Positions 22,108-30,187 of a DNA stretch of 48,557 nucleotides are shown piece after piece (position 1 is the stretch's first letter; the number at the start of each line of letters is the position of its first letter). The stretch covers positions 1 to 48,557 of the forward strand of contig CAKUOX010000013.1 of NCBI GenBank assembly GCA_934670175.1. The letters are read 5' to 3'. Under the pieces are notes generated by a model. It had not been told where the DNA came from. It made no database searches and worked only from the letters and a program-made list of their open reading frames with translations. Position numbers and translations under genes: made by a program. The DNA is from an uncultured Clostridia bacterium. GTDB taxonomy: Bacteria > Bacillota > Clostridia > Christensenellales > Aristaeellaceae.

Positions 22108-23475
22108 CTACGCGGAAACGTTCAGCACCCGCGTGGCGATGGTGAACAGGATCGTCAGCGATGCGGCGTCCACCAGCGTAGTGATGATCGGGCTCGCCAT
22201 CATGGCGGGGTCCAGGTGCACGGCCTTGGCCAGCAGCGGCAGCGTACAGCCGATGGATTTGGCGATGATGATCGTCAGGAACATCGCCAGCGATACCACC
22301 AGCGCTACGTTCAGCGAATAGCCCTCCAGGAAATAGATGCGCGCAAAATTGACCAGACCGAGCACCACACCCAGCATCAGCGCCACGCGCACCTCGCGCC
22401 AGAGCACGCGGAATATGTCCTTGAATTCCACCTCGCCCAGTGCCAGACCACGAATGACCAGCGTGGAGGCCTGCGAGCCGCAGTTACCGCCGGTGTCCAT
22501 CAGCATCGGGATACAGGCCGTGAGCGCCACGCCGACGCCCGCCGCGCTGGAAAGCACGCTTTCAAAGTGCGTGATGATCTTGCCGGTAAACGTGGCGGAG
22601 ATCATCAGGATCAGCAGCCAGGGGAAGCGGTTCTTCGCCATGGTGAATACGCTGGTCTTGAGATATTCGTCATCCGACGGCAGCATGGCCGCCATCTTTT
22701 CAAAGTCCTCGGTGTTCTCTTCTTCGATAACGTCCACGATATCGTCGACGGTGATGATGCCCACCAGACGCTCCTCGTGATCCACCACAGGAATGGACAG
22801 CAGGTCGTATTTACGCACCGTGTCGGCGACGACCTCCTGGTCGTCCGTGGTATGCACGAATATGGTCTGCGTGTTCATCAGCTCCTGAACCTGCATATCG
22901 TCGCTGGCCAGCAGCAGCTTGCGCAGCCCGACCGTGCCCAGCAGCTTGCGGTTTTCATCGATGATGTAGAGCGTGTTGATGGTCTCCTTGTCGATGCCCG
23001 TGCGCCGGATCTCCGCCATCGCCTGACCCACCGTGGTGCCTAAGTGGAAATCCATGTACTCGATGGTCATGATGGAGCCCGCGCTGTTTTCCGGATAGCG
23101 CAGGAACTGGTTAATCAGCTGGCGCTTCTTTTCGTCGCAGCCCTGCAGCATGCGCTTGACCACGCCCGCGGGCAGCTCCTCCAGAAAGTCGACGGCGTCA
23201 TCGATGAACATGTCATCGATCAGGCGCATGGCCTCCGTATCGTCCATGGCCTCCATGATGCGGGTGCGCAGGTCGTTATCCATATAGGAAAAGACCTCCG
23301 CGGAGATGTCCTTGGGCAGCAGGCGGAACACCACCAGCATCTTTTCATTATCCAGTGTTTCCAGATATTCGGCAATATCAACTTCGTTGAGCATGTTCAG
23401 CGCGCCGCGCAGCTCGGCCTTTTTGCCGGCGTTCAGCAGCGCGTCCAAACGGGATTTAATGCGATCAAAATCCAT
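22108..23475 (-). CDS. mgtE: Magnesium transporter MgtE
   Basis: A 455-residue Mg2+ channel. Residues 1-130 are the superhelical MgtE N domain, about 134-255 the paired CBS domains that sense cytoplasmic Mg2+, then a connecting helix and five membrane helices from residue 285. The pore signature PMLMDTGGNCGSQAS (from Pro323) and the pore-lining Asp436 in TTLVDAAS are intact. A perfect AAGGAGG lies 9 bases before the ATG. Upstream is a gene-free, highly structured stretch of more than 450 bases with a promoter at its far end, so expression is probably controlled through a long leader. I looked for the classic M-box core and did not find it. Confidence 0.96.
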   Translation of the reverse strand: MDFDRIKSRLDALLNAGKKAELRGALNMLNEVDIAEYLETLDNEKMLVVFRLLPKDISAEVFSYMDNDLRTRIMEAMDDTEAMRLIDDMFIDDAVDFLEELPAGVVKRMLQGCDEKKRQLINQFLRYPENSAGSIMTIEYMDFHLGTTVGQAMAEIRRTGIDKETINTLYIIDENRKLLGTVGLRKLLLASDDMQVQELMNTQTIFVHTTDDQEVVADTVRKYDLLSIPVVDHEERLVGIITVDDIVDVIEEENTEDFEKMAAMLPSDDEYLKTSVFTMAKNRFPWLLILMISATFTGKIITHFESVLSSAAGVGVALTACIPMLMDTGGNCGSQASTLVIRGLALGEVEFKDIFRVLWREVRVALMLGVVLGLVNFARIYFLEGYSLNVALVVSLAMFLTIIIAKSIGCTLPLLAKAVHLDPAMMASPIITTLVDAASLTILFTIATRVLNVSA

Positions 23476-23579
23476 GGGACTTCATCCTCCTTCTGTCATA
23501 TTTCCGAGCGAATGCCTCCCGCAGAACCGGGATAAGCATTCCTGACAGAGACGCCCCGCGTCTCATTTTCCTTGAAGCG

Positions 23580-23678
23580 CAAGAATTGGCAAAACTTGAG
23601 GTTTTGCGGGTCGGCGGGTTCCAACGCGATGCTGTTCAAGGTTCGCAAGATGAATCCTGAACACGCCGACAATTCTTG
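23580..23678. repeat. Three-way-junction foldback element
   Basis: An outer stem (CAAGAATT at 23580-23587 with AATTCTTG at 23671-23678) encloses a hairpin (GCAAAAC 23589-23595 with GTTTTGC 23601-23607) and a second stem (GTCGGCG-G-GTTC 23610-23621 with GAAC-A-CGCCGAC 23659-23670, one G/A mismatch). The loop contains AGGTTCGCAAGA. A shorter relative with the same mismatch and loop core lies at 32-66, which suggests a repeated element. Confidence 0.55.
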
Positions 23679-23811
23679 AAATAAAGCGCACAGAAGCGCC
23701 GCCGGAGCGCACGAAAACAGCGCCCGCCGGCAAAATCATTGCGCCGCAGCTTCAGACGTTCGGATTTGTGTGTGAAGAATGAAGGCCTGCCCGAGAGAGG
23801 AAATGGTTCAA

Positions 23812-23883
23812 TCAGCAGCCAAGCGATGAACGCACGCCTCGAGGCACGCCATCAGCCGACATACATCTTCCGCCGTCGTCCAT
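23812..23883 (-). CDS. Possible 23-residue leader peptide
   Basis: A short frame begins at an ATG with an unusually good ribosome binding site (GGGAGGTGG, 6 bases spacing) downstream of a SigmaA promoter, in the putative mgtE leader. Its product would start MDDGGRC and end SSLGC. An overlapping frame ending at 23808 reads more like a helix (TTAEDVCRLMACLEACVHRL) but has no start with a ribosome binding site. Either could be a regulatory leader peptide, or the signal may be incidental. No family is recognised. Confidence 0.25.
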   Translation of the reverse strand: MDDGGRCMSADGVPRGVRSSLGC

Positions 23884-23945
23884 GCTTTGCCACCTCCCTG
23901 AGAAATAAAAATGGAATACAGGAGAAAATACTTCCCCTGCATTCT

Positions 23946-23974
23946 ATAATACGCCTGAAATGCCGCCGCGTCAA
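23946..23974 (-). promoter_or_regulatory. SigmaA-type promoter facing mgtE
   Basis: On the minus strand TTGACG (23969-23974) and TATTAT (23946-23951) are 17 bases apart. It begins just past the terminator of the HAD operon and the next complete gene downstream is mgtE. Confidence 0.75.
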
Positions 23975-23997
23975 GCCCAATGCGGCAATTTTTTGTC

Positions 23998-24021
23998 AAA
24001 AAAGGCACGAGCTCAGCGCGC
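23998..24021 (-). terminator. Weak terminator after the HAD phosphatase gene
   Basis: A 5-base GC stem with one G-U pair (24005-24009 with 24017-24021) is followed on the minus strand by six T (23998-24003), immediately after the HAD stop codon. Confidence 0.45.
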
Positions 24022-24024
24022 GTC

Positions 24025-24576
24025 CTACCACGGCAGCAGCTGATCTCCCTTGACCATCACGGCGCGCCTGGCGATGCGCGCCAGCGGATCATCCGAATGC
24101 GAATCGGAATAGAAGGTGTCGATCTCCGCGTCGGGGTAGGCCTGACGGAAGCGGCGTACCTTTTCCTCGCCCTGGCAATTCGGCCCCAGGAATTCGCCCG
24201 TGGTCGGCTCTACCGGCGAGCCCATGTAATGGCGGATGCCCAGCTGGAAGCAGGCGGGCGCGATGATGAACTCGGGCGATGCGGAAATGATCACGTCGTC
24301 CGGACGCTGGATCTGCGGGTAAAACGGCTTTATGCGGCAATAATTCCTGCGCCAGAAGGCCTTCAGCGCGCGATCCACGTCTATCTTTCGCACAAAGCGC
24401 AGCAGGCGCTGCTTGAACGCGCGCAGGTCGCGCTTCTTCAGCAGAAACAGCGCACCGTTGACCAGCTGCGCGGGAATATCCGGCCAGATGCGCGGGTAGC
24501 GCCGCAGGCAGTACAGGCAGAAACGCACCGTGCTGTCGCCGCGCAGAATGGTGTTGTCAAAGTCGTATACGTTCAT
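24025..24576 (-). CDS. HAD-superfamily (subfamily IB, SerB-like) phosphatase
   Basis: A 183-residue haloacid-dehalogenase phosphatase. Motif I is YDFDNTI with nucleophile Asp5 and acid/base Asp7; motif II is the Ser of IISASPEF; motif III/IV is the C-terminal YSDSHSDDPL, where the aspartates bind Mg2+. A helical cap lies between motifs I and II. The type is the HAD-IB group that includes phosphoserine phosphatase and lipid-headgroup phosphatases. It is the last gene of an operon with a sugar-type nucleotidyltransferase (12 bases upstream) and a DUF2148 protein. A linked NTP-transferase and phosphatase hint at metabolism of a phosphorylated headgroup or sugar, but the substrate is unknown. Confidence 0.85.
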   Translation of the reverse strand: MNVYDFDNTILRGDSTVRFCLYCLRRYPRIWPDIPAQLVNGALFLLKKRDLRAFKQRLLRFVRKIDVDRALKAFWRRNYCRIKPFYPQIQRPDDVIISASPEFIIAPACFQLGIRHYMGSPVEPTTGEFLGPNCQGEEKVRRFRQAYPDAEIDTFYSDSHSDDPLARIARRAVMVKGDQLLPW

Positions 24577-24588
24577 GGATCAACCCTC

Positions 24589-25491
24589 TTACGGCCACAG
24601 CATTTCGGGATACGCGCCCGCCGCGCGCAGGCGCTCCATGGCCGCCTGCACGGCCGCGAGATCCTCATGATAGGTCACGCCGTACCAGCGCTCGCCGGTC
24701 TCCAGCAGGTGGACGCGCGCGCGTTTTTCGCGGATCAGCCGATCCGGCACGCTGGGCAGATAGTATTCCGAGCGCAGCGGGTCGGGCATGCCTTCCAGAA
24801 AGCGCACAAAACCCGCGCGCATTTCATCCAGTATGCCGTGCGAAAATGCCCACAGGTTCATGGACACCTTCGTGCCTGCGGGAATGAACACCTCGCCCGC
24901 GTCCGGCTCTATGTACGCCGCTCCGCCCGGGCGCGGCTCGATATGTACGCGCTCGGTGATCGTGCGCAGCAGGCCGTTTTCGCCCTCGCACACGCCGCGC
25001 GACACATAGCCGTTTTCCGTGAGCGTGTTTTCGATCAGATAGCCCACCATCGCATGCTCGTTGGGCGCGTGCGGCGCCCTCAGGAAATCGGCGGCGGCGG
25101 CAAATGCGCCCGCGCCATAGAAATCGTCTGCATTGATGGCGGCGAAATCGCCCTCGATCTGATCCGCCGCGCAGAGCACCGCATGCGCCGTGCCCCAGGG
25201 CTTCGTGCGCCCTTCGGGTACGGAAAAGCCCTCGGGCAGCCTGTCCAGCGTCTGATAGGCGTAGGCGATGTCGGCGTGCCGCGCGATACGCCTGCCGATG
25301 CGCTCGTGGAAGTCCGCCTCCATTTCGGGCTTGATCACGCAGACGATCCTGCCAAAGCCCGCGCGCAGCGCGTCAAAAATGGAAAAATCAAGGATCACAT
25401 GGCCGTGAGCGTCCACGGGCGTAACCTGCTTGCAGCCGCCGAAGCGGCTGCCCATGCCCGCGGCCATAATGACCAGCGTCGGTTTGTTCAC
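24589..25491 (-). CDS. Sugar-phosphate-type nucleotidyltransferase
   Basis: A 300-residue NTP-transferase of the GT-A-like superfamily. The N-terminal signature MAAGMGSRFGGCKQ (9-22) is the nucleotide-binding loop, and the metal-binding Asp pair is in INADDFYG. VIKPEMEADF and KPWGTAHAVLCA are typical of the group of clostridial nucleotidyltransferases related to UTP-glucose-1-phosphate enzymes. It probably makes an NDP-sugar or NDP-alcohol. It is the middle gene of a DUF2148-nucleotidyltransferase-HAD operon with gaps of 18 and 12 bases. The substrate cannot be read from sequence. Confidence 0.87.
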   Translation of the reverse strand: MNKPTLVIMAAGMGSRFGGCKQVTPVDAHGHVILDFSIFDALRAGFGRIVCVIKPEMEADFHERIGRRIARHADIAYAYQTLDRLPEGFSVPEGRTKPWGTAHAVLCAADQIEGDFAAINADDFYGAGAFAAAADFLRAPHAPNEHAMVGYLIENTLTENGYVSRGVCEGENGLLRTITERVHIEPRPGGAAYIEPDAGEVFIPAGTKVSMNLWAFSHGILDEMRAGFVRFLEGMPDPLRSEYYLPSVPDRLIREKRARVHLLETGERWYGVTYHEDLAAVQAAMERLRAAGAYPEMLWP

Positions 25492-25509
25492 GTTGATATT
25501 CGCTCCTTA

Positions 25510-26055
25510 TTACTGCGTCTTTTTCTTGCGGTCGAAGAACGGCGATTTGCCGCTTACGCTCAGCGGGATGCCAAATACCTGCCCCACGCCTTCGCCCAGC
25601 GTGCCCAGCGAAATGGCTGCGCGCCCCGCAGAGAAGAGCACGCGGTTGTCCACGCGCCTGTCCGCCGCCGCGGCTGCCGCCGAACCCACGGCGATGCCCA
25701 CGTCCACCGGGTCGTACACGCACACGCCGCCCTGCCGCGCGCATTCGGCGCAGTCGGCAAAGTGGCAATAGCCGCAGATGCCGCCCAGGCCGCGCTTGCT
25801 CTCGCGAATGCCGATCAGCACGATGGCCTGCGCCGCGCGCAGGTTGCCGCCGTCGCGAATGAAGAAGTCCGCGCCCGTCTCCGCGCCCATGCGCTCCATT
25901 TCCGCCGCCAGCGCGTCCTTGTCCTCGCCGGTCAGCACGGCGGTCACGATTCGGTCGAGGCCGCGCGCCTTGGGCGCGGTGCGCGCCGCTGCGCACATGG
26001 CCTGCGCCGTATCCATCACGGCGCGCAGCTCCATATCATTGCTGTTATAGATCAT
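25510..26055 (-). CDS. DUF2148 ferredoxin-like domain protein
   Basis: A 181-residue cytoplasmic protein of the DUF2148 family, found mainly in anaerobes. It has an Ala-rich N-terminal helix region (MELRAVMDTAQAMCAAARTAPK), a flavodoxin/nitroreductase-like stretch, and a Cys-rich cluster GGICGYCHFADCAECARQGGVC, which looks suited to bind a metal or an iron-sulfur cluster. Its function is unknown to me. The start is the ATG with AAGGAGG eight bases upstream; a longer open frame overlaps the promoter. It leads the operon with the nucleotidyltransferase and HAD phosphatase, but the link may be only transcriptional. Confidence 0.83.
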   Translation of the reverse strand: MIYNSNDMELRAVMDTAQAMCAAARTAPKARGLDRIVTAVLTGEDKDALAAEMERMGAETGADFFIRDGGNLRAAQAIVLIGIRESKRGLGGICGYCHFADCAECARQGGVCVYDPVDVGIAVGSAAAAAADRRVDNRVLFSAGRAAISLGTLGEGVGQVFGIPLSVSGKSPFFDRKKKTQ

Positions 26056-26119
26056 ATTCGGGGCCTCCTTCGATATAAGAATTACAGCCGGTTTCATGGA
26101 TTTCCAAATATCTGATTTC

Positions 26120-26147
26120 ATTCTAATGGCGCATGCGTAAAAGTCAA
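26120..26147 (-). promoter_or_regulatory. Promoter for the DUF2148 operon
   Basis: On the minus strand TTGACT (26142-26147) and TAGAAT (26120-26125) are 16 bases apart, about 65 bases before the DUF2148 start. Confidence 0.6.
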
Positions 26148-26170
26148 GCGATGGAGGAGAATCTCAATAA

Positions 26171-26198
26171 AAAATTCGCATTTGATTTCGCGAATTTT
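26171..26198. repeat. AT-rich inverted repeat in the 319-base divergent gap
   Basis: AAAATTCGC (26171-26179) and GCGAATTTT (26190-26198) form a perfect 9-base inverted repeat with a 10-base spacer, in a locally AT-rich stretch just upstream of the DUF2148 promoter. It is a candidate operator. The rest of this 319-base gap up to the SANT gene shows no other gene; a TATATT near 26312 could be part of the SANT promoter. Confidence 0.5.
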
Positions 26199-26374
26199 CA
26201 TATATCGTATTCTATTCTTATAGATTAAGCTCGAATGTCGGGCGGCGGGGAGAGATATTTGTCGGCCCAAAACGCCCACTTGTGAAAAACTTTTGAAGAT
26301 GCGGACGCGGGGTATATTTATCGCACATGAAGCGCATACTCTAGAATCAACAACGCTTTGGAGGAGACGCAGAT

Positions 26375-27136
26375 ATGGAGCAGGCTATTTCAAAACAGGG
26401 CCGCCGCGCGGGGTGGAGCGAGCATGAAAATCAGCTTCTGTGGGAAACGGCGGATGAGGCGCAGCAGCAGGGCTTGCCGCTGAAGACAGTGTTTGAGCGC
26501 ATCGCCCAGCAGACCGGCCGCAGACCCAACAGCATTCGCAATTATTACTACGCGCAGGTGCGCACGCGCGAGGACGGCAAGAACCATGCCGCGCGCTTTG
26601 TGCCCTTCACCCAGCCGGAGGTGGACTGGCTGATGGAGCAGGTTCTCGTGGCGCGCGCCGAGGGGCAGAGCGTGCGCAGCTGCCTGCAAAAGCTCTCCGG
26701 CGGCGATCACAGCCTGATGCTGCGGTATCAGAACAAGTATCGCGCCGTTATCAAGAGCCGTCCGGATTATGTGCGCGCGCTGGTGGAGCGCCTGAACAGC
26801 GAGGGTGTGAACTGCGATACGCCGCATGTGAACCACCGCAGCCGCGGCGATCTGGGCGCATCCTGCCAGGCGTTGGTCGGCGAGGCGCAGCGCACGGGCG
26901 ATACGGAGCTGGCGCGCGCCTGCGATGTGATCGCGAAGCATCTGCTCGGCCGCCGCGAGGACGGCGCGCTGGCGGGCGCGGCTACGGAGCTGGTGGGCGC
27001 GGTGAAGGATTTCCTGGCGCTGCCCGAGGAGGCGCGCAGCGAGGCGACGCCGAGCTTCTGCGTGCTGGCCGCCGAGCGCATGAGCCGCGTGGAGGCCGCG
27101 CTCACGGATGCGCAGTATACCGGCTGCGGCTGTTGA
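26375..27136 (+). CDS. SANT/Myb-like DNA-binding protein (RsfA-like)
   Basis: A 253-residue predicted regulator. The N-terminus has a Myb/SANT-like three-helix motif (GWSEHENQLLWETADEAQQQ through RPNSIRNYYYAQVR), like that of the prespore regulator RsfA and related Firmicute proteins. A second helical unit begins FTQPEVDWLMEQVL. The rest is helical and Ala/Glu-rich with no recognised domain, and the last residues are CGC. A GGAGGAG site lies 7-8 bases before the ATG. A strong terminator follows 97 bases later, so it is monocistronic. A sporulation role is a guess from resemblance to RsfA. Confidence 0.75.
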   Translation: MEQAISKQGRRAGWSEHENQLLWETADEAQQQGLPLKTVFERIAQQTGRRPNSIRNYYYAQVRTREDGKNHAARFVPFTQPEVDWLMEQVLVARAEGQSVRSCLQKLSGGDHSLMLRYQNKYRAVIKSRPDYVRALVERLNSEGVNCDTPHVNHRSRGDLGASCQALVGEAQRTGDTELARACDVIAKHLLGRREDGALAGAATELVGAVKDFLALPEEARSEATPSFCVLAAERMSRVEAALTDAQYTGCGC

Positions 27137-27233
27137 CAGGTTCCACGGCTTTGGCTTGTCAGACAAGCATGTGGACGGGGAAGTGCGCTCCCTCACCACT
27201 GCCGCCCAACCGCATAAGCCGCTGAGCACGATT

Positions 27234-27277
27234 GGAAGCGCGAGAGGATATTGCTTCTCTCGAGCTTCCTGTTTTTT
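27234..27277 (+). terminator. Terminator after the SANT gene
   Basis: Stem of 6+6 bases with one G/A mismatch (27234-27246 with 27257-27269), followed by T-G and six T. Confidence 0.85.
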
Positions 27278-27291
27278 GACAGGAAATGCTG

Positions 27292-27331
27292 AAAAATGCT
27301 CCGGCGTCCGCGTTGGCGGGACAGCCGGAGC
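27292..27331 (-). terminator. Terminator after the ABC permease gene
   Basis: GCTCCGGC (27298-27305) pairs with GCCGGAGC (27324-27331); the minus-strand tail is A then five T (27292-27297). It ends the long minus-strand run, facing the SANT terminator. Confidence 0.85.
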
Positions 27332-27361
27332 TGTGGAGGGGCGTTTTAGCCGGAGGAATGC

Positions 27362-29389
27362 TCAGTCGCGCTGCGCGCCGGAGACGATGCCGCCGTAGGC
27401 GCGCACCGTGATCCGGTACACCAGCAGGTACAGCGCGGAGAACGCGGCAAAGCTGATTCCGGCCGTACACAGCAGCAACGGCAGATTGTTCAGGTTGAAC
27501 AGCATCAGTATCTTACGCACCATCGGCAGCGCGAAGCCCAGGTGCAGCGCGGATACGGCCAGCGGCATGAAGAATACGGTCAGCATCTGCGAATTGATGC
27601 TGCGGCGGATGTCGCGGCGGGTCATGCCCACCTTTTGCATGATGCCGAAGCGCGCCTGATCCTCATAGCCCTCGGAGATCTGCTTGTAGTAGATGATCAG
27701 CGCGGCGGCGCAGACGAACACCAGGCTCAGCAGCGCGCCCAGGAAGAAGAGCGAGCCGAAGGTGGCGTAGAAATCGTCGCGTGCCTCGGCGCGGCTCTCG
27801 ACGGATGCGCCGCAGATGGCGTTATCATCGATCAGCGCGCGCACATCGTCATACAGCGCATAGTACAGCGTGATTTCCTCGTCGGCGGAGATCTGCGCGT
27901 CGAAGCCGTATTCCCAGTGCAGCGTGTAGGAACGCGCGCCGCGCCCATCCGTGCAGGCGTACATAGCTTCGGTCGCCGTCTCATAATCCGGCACGATGAC
28001 GAACAGCGTGGACATTACGTTCATGGCCGCAAGGCCGGAGGCGGGAACGTCCGTCTGCTTGAGCTCGCCCGCGACGCGCCATTTCAGGCCGCCAGGCAGG
28101 GCGATCGTATCAAATGGATAGCTGGTTCGCACGCCGCTGATCCATGCCTCGCCGTCCTGCGTGGGCAGCTCACGGCCGGTGTCGGCGATATAATCCTGCG
28201 CGGACATGACGCACACCTGGCACACGCGATCTATCGAGGTCAGATCCGCATCCTGCCAGTCGATATTCAGCGTGCCATCCTCAAAGATGCCGCTGATGTA
28301 GGCCGTGTGCTGGGCGCGGATGTTTTCGGGGCACACGCCGAAATCCGCCAGCTGCTGCTGGATGTGATGATCGAGCGCGGCAACGTCGTCCCGATCGGGC
28401 TCGAGGAGCGCATCGACGCTGATCTGACGCGGGTAGCGCAGCAGCAGCGCGTCTTCCTCGCCGAAGTACAGGCAGGCGGTGGACGCCACCGTCACCAGCG
28501 CCATCGTCGCCAGAATGCAGATGCTGGCAAGTCCTGCGCCGTTGCGCTTCATGCGGTACGCCATGGAGGATACCGAAATAAAGTGGTTGCTCTTGTAGTA
28601 GTACTTCTTGTTCTTCTGAAGAATTTTGCACAGCATGACCGAACCGGCAATGAAGATCAGATAGGTGGCGACGATCACCATCAGCACTGCCAGGAAGAAC
28701 CAGAGCAGCGCCGAAATGGGATCCTTTATCCGCACGGCGATGACGTAGGCACTCGCCAGCAGGATGAGCCCCGCAAAGCCCAGCAGGTAGTTGGCCTTCG
28801 GCGGCTTTTCGCCCAGATTCTCGCCCTTCATCAGCTGCGAGGGGCTGGCGGCGTGCACGCGCAGCGCCGAAATCAGGTACACCAGCAGGTGGATCGCGCC
28901 GAAGAACAGCGCTACATTTTTAATGGCGCTCAGCGAGATCGGCAAGCGGTAGCTGATCTGCGAATTCATGATGTTCGCCAGCGCCAGCTCCGCCAGCTTC
29001 GACAGCACGATGCCCAGCGCCAGTCCGGAAGCGATGGAAACGCCCGCCACGATCAGCATTTCCCAGGTCAGTATCCGCGCAATGCCGCGCTTGTCCATGC
29101 CCAGTATGCTGTACAGGCCGAATTCGCGCTTGCGGCGGCGAATCAGAAAGGCGTTGGTGTACAGCAGGAACAGCAGCGAAAAAACCGCGATGACGTATAC
29201 GCCGAAGCTCAGCGTGCCGGTCACGACCGCACCGCCGCGCATGCTCGCCACAGAGCTTGAATCGCGCAGGCACGCCACAATGTAGCAGACCATCGCCATG
29301 CCCGCGTCCGCGCACAGGGCGGGCAGATACAGCCGCGCGTTCTTGCGGATGCCGCTCAGCGCGAGCCGGGGATATAGCGCCCGTTTCAC
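27362..29389 (-). CDS. BceB-type ABC transporter permease
   Basis: A 675-residue FtsX-family permease of the BceB/peptide-resistance class. It shows the expected layout of ten membrane helices: one near the N-terminus, three around 60-175, two more pairs to about residue 315, then a large extracellular domain (about 320-560) placed before the last three to four helices. FSLLFLLYTNAFLIRRRKREFGLYSILGM and its counterpart YKQISEGYEDQARFGIMQKVGMTRRDI are characteristic. With its ATPase and adjacent BceRS-like kinase and regulator it should sense and remove cell-wall-active antimicrobial peptides. Its start overlaps the ATPase stop by four bases, implying coupled translation. Confidence 0.93.
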   Translation of the reverse strand: MKRALYPRLALSGIRKNARLYLPALCADAGMAMVCYIVACLRDSSSVASMRGGAVVTGTLSFGVYVIAVFSLLFLLYTNAFLIRRRKREFGLYSILGMDKRGIARILTWEMLIVAGVSIASGLALGIVLSKLAELALANIMNSQISYRLPISLSAIKNVALFFGAIHLLVYLISALRVHAASPSQLMKGENLGEKPPKANYLLGFAGLILLASAYVIAVRIKDPISALLWFFLAVLMVIVATYLIFIAGSVMLCKILQKNKKYYYKSNHFISVSSMAYRMKRNGAGLASICILATMALVTVASTACLYFGEEDALLLRYPRQISVDALLEPDRDDVAALDHHIQQQLADFGVCPENIRAQHTAYISGIFEDGTLNIDWQDADLTSIDRVCQVCVMSAQDYIADTGRELPTQDGEAWISGVRTSYPFDTIALPGGLKWRVAGELKQTDVPASGLAAMNVMSTLFVIVPDYETATEAMYACTDGRGARSYTLHWEYGFDAQISADEEITLYYALYDDVRALIDDNAICGASVESRAEARDDFYATFGSLFFLGALLSLVFVCAAALIIYYKQISEGYEDQARFGIMQKVGMTRRDIRRSINSQMLTVFFMPLAVSALHLGFALPMVRKILMLFNLNNLPLLLCTAGISFAAFSALYLLVYRITVRAYGGIVSGAQRD

Positions 29390-30153
29390 GCGCGATCACC
29401 TCCGGCCTGCATCACCGTCAGCGCATCGGAAATCTGCTGATAGAACTGCTCGCGGCTCAGGTTCACGCGGTAGAGCTGATGGAACACCTCGCCGTCGCGA
29501 ATGAAGAGCACGCGCGAGGCGTGGCTGGCGGCCTTCACCGAATGCGTCACCATCAGTATCGTCTGACCGGCGGCGTTTACCTGGGCGAACAGCCCCAGCA
29601 GCTCGTCGGTCGAGCGGGAATCCAGCGCGCCGGTCGGCTCGTCCGCCAGCAGCAGCTTCGGGTCGGTGATCAGCGCGCGCGCCACGGCCGCGCGCTGCTT
29701 CTGGCCGCCGGAGACCTCGTAGGGGTATTTCTTCAGCAGGCCGTCGATGCCCAGATCCCGCGCGATGGGCTGGAGCCTGCGGAACATTTCGCCAAAGCGC
29801 TTGCCCGCCAGCACCAGCGGCAGGTAGATGTTATCCTCCAGCGTAAAGGTGTCCAGCAGATTGAACTCCTGGAATACGAAGCCCAGGTTGTCGCGCCGCC
29901 ATGCGGCGATCTCCGATTCGCGGATATTGCCGAGCTCGCGGCCCTCCAGCAGCACGCTGCCGGAGGTCGGCCGGTCGAGCGCCGCCAGAACGTTCAATAG
30001 CGTCGTCTTGCCCGAGCCGGATTCGCCCATGACCGCCACATATTCCCCGGCGTCCACGCTGAAATTTACGTTCTTGAGCGCCTCCACCTGATGTCCGCCG
30101 AAGCGGGTGGTGTATACCTTTTTCAGGGCGCTGACTTCCAACAAATGACTCAT
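29386..30153 (-). CDS. BceA-type ABC transporter ATPase
   Basis: A 255-residue ATP-binding subunit of the MacB/LolD/BceA class. Walker A is GESGSGKTT (43-51), the Q-loop is FVFQEFNLL, the signature is SGGQKQR, Walker B is LLLADEPTGALD, and the switch His is in VTHS. It pairs with the permease whose gene overlaps by four bases. AGGAGG lies upstream of the ATG. Between it and the histidine-kinase gene are 121 bases with a TATAAT and an operator matching the BceR-type consensus, so the transporter is likely induced by the neighbouring response regulator. Confidence 0.95.
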   Translation of the reverse strand: MSHLLEVSALKKVYTTRFGGHQVEALKNVNFSVDAGEYVAVMGESGSGKTTLLNVLAALDRPTSGSVLLEGRELGNIRESEIAAWRRDNLGFVFQEFNLLDTFTLEDNIYLPLVLAGKRFGEMFRRLQPIARDLGIDGLLKKYPYEVSGGQKQRAAVARALITDPKLLLADEPTGALDSRSTDELLGLFAQVNAAGQTILMVTHSVKAASHASRVLFIRDGEVFHQLYRVNLSREQFYQQISDALTVMQAGGDRA

Positions 30154-30187
30154 GATCGTTTCTTACCTCCTGTTGGTTTCGCTGCCC

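Larger units (their letters stand above)
23476..23939 (-). promoter_or_regulatory. Probable long structured 5' leader of mgtE
   Basis: No annotated gene fits in this gap, yet a promoter at its far end points at mgtE and no terminator with a T-run lies between. In transcript order I see: a 5' hairpin (CAGGGGAA with TTCTCCTG) whose wobbles are G-U on this strand; a strong GGGAGGTGG ribosome binding site and short frame; a GC-rich hairpin (23701-23710 with 23720-23731); a three-way junction (23580-23678); a perfect GAGACGC/GCGTCTC hairpin (23548-23564); and a hairpin at 23510-23541 directly before the mgtE ribosome binding site. It does not match the M-box consensus I know. Regulation by Mg2+ is inference from the gene. 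Confidence 0.5.

Noticed and set aside
23476..23700. M-box (ykoK) Mg2+ riboswitch in front of mgtE
   Set aside because: I looked for the conserved GGUGAGGCUCC-type core and its long-range pairings and did not find them. A covariance search would settle it.
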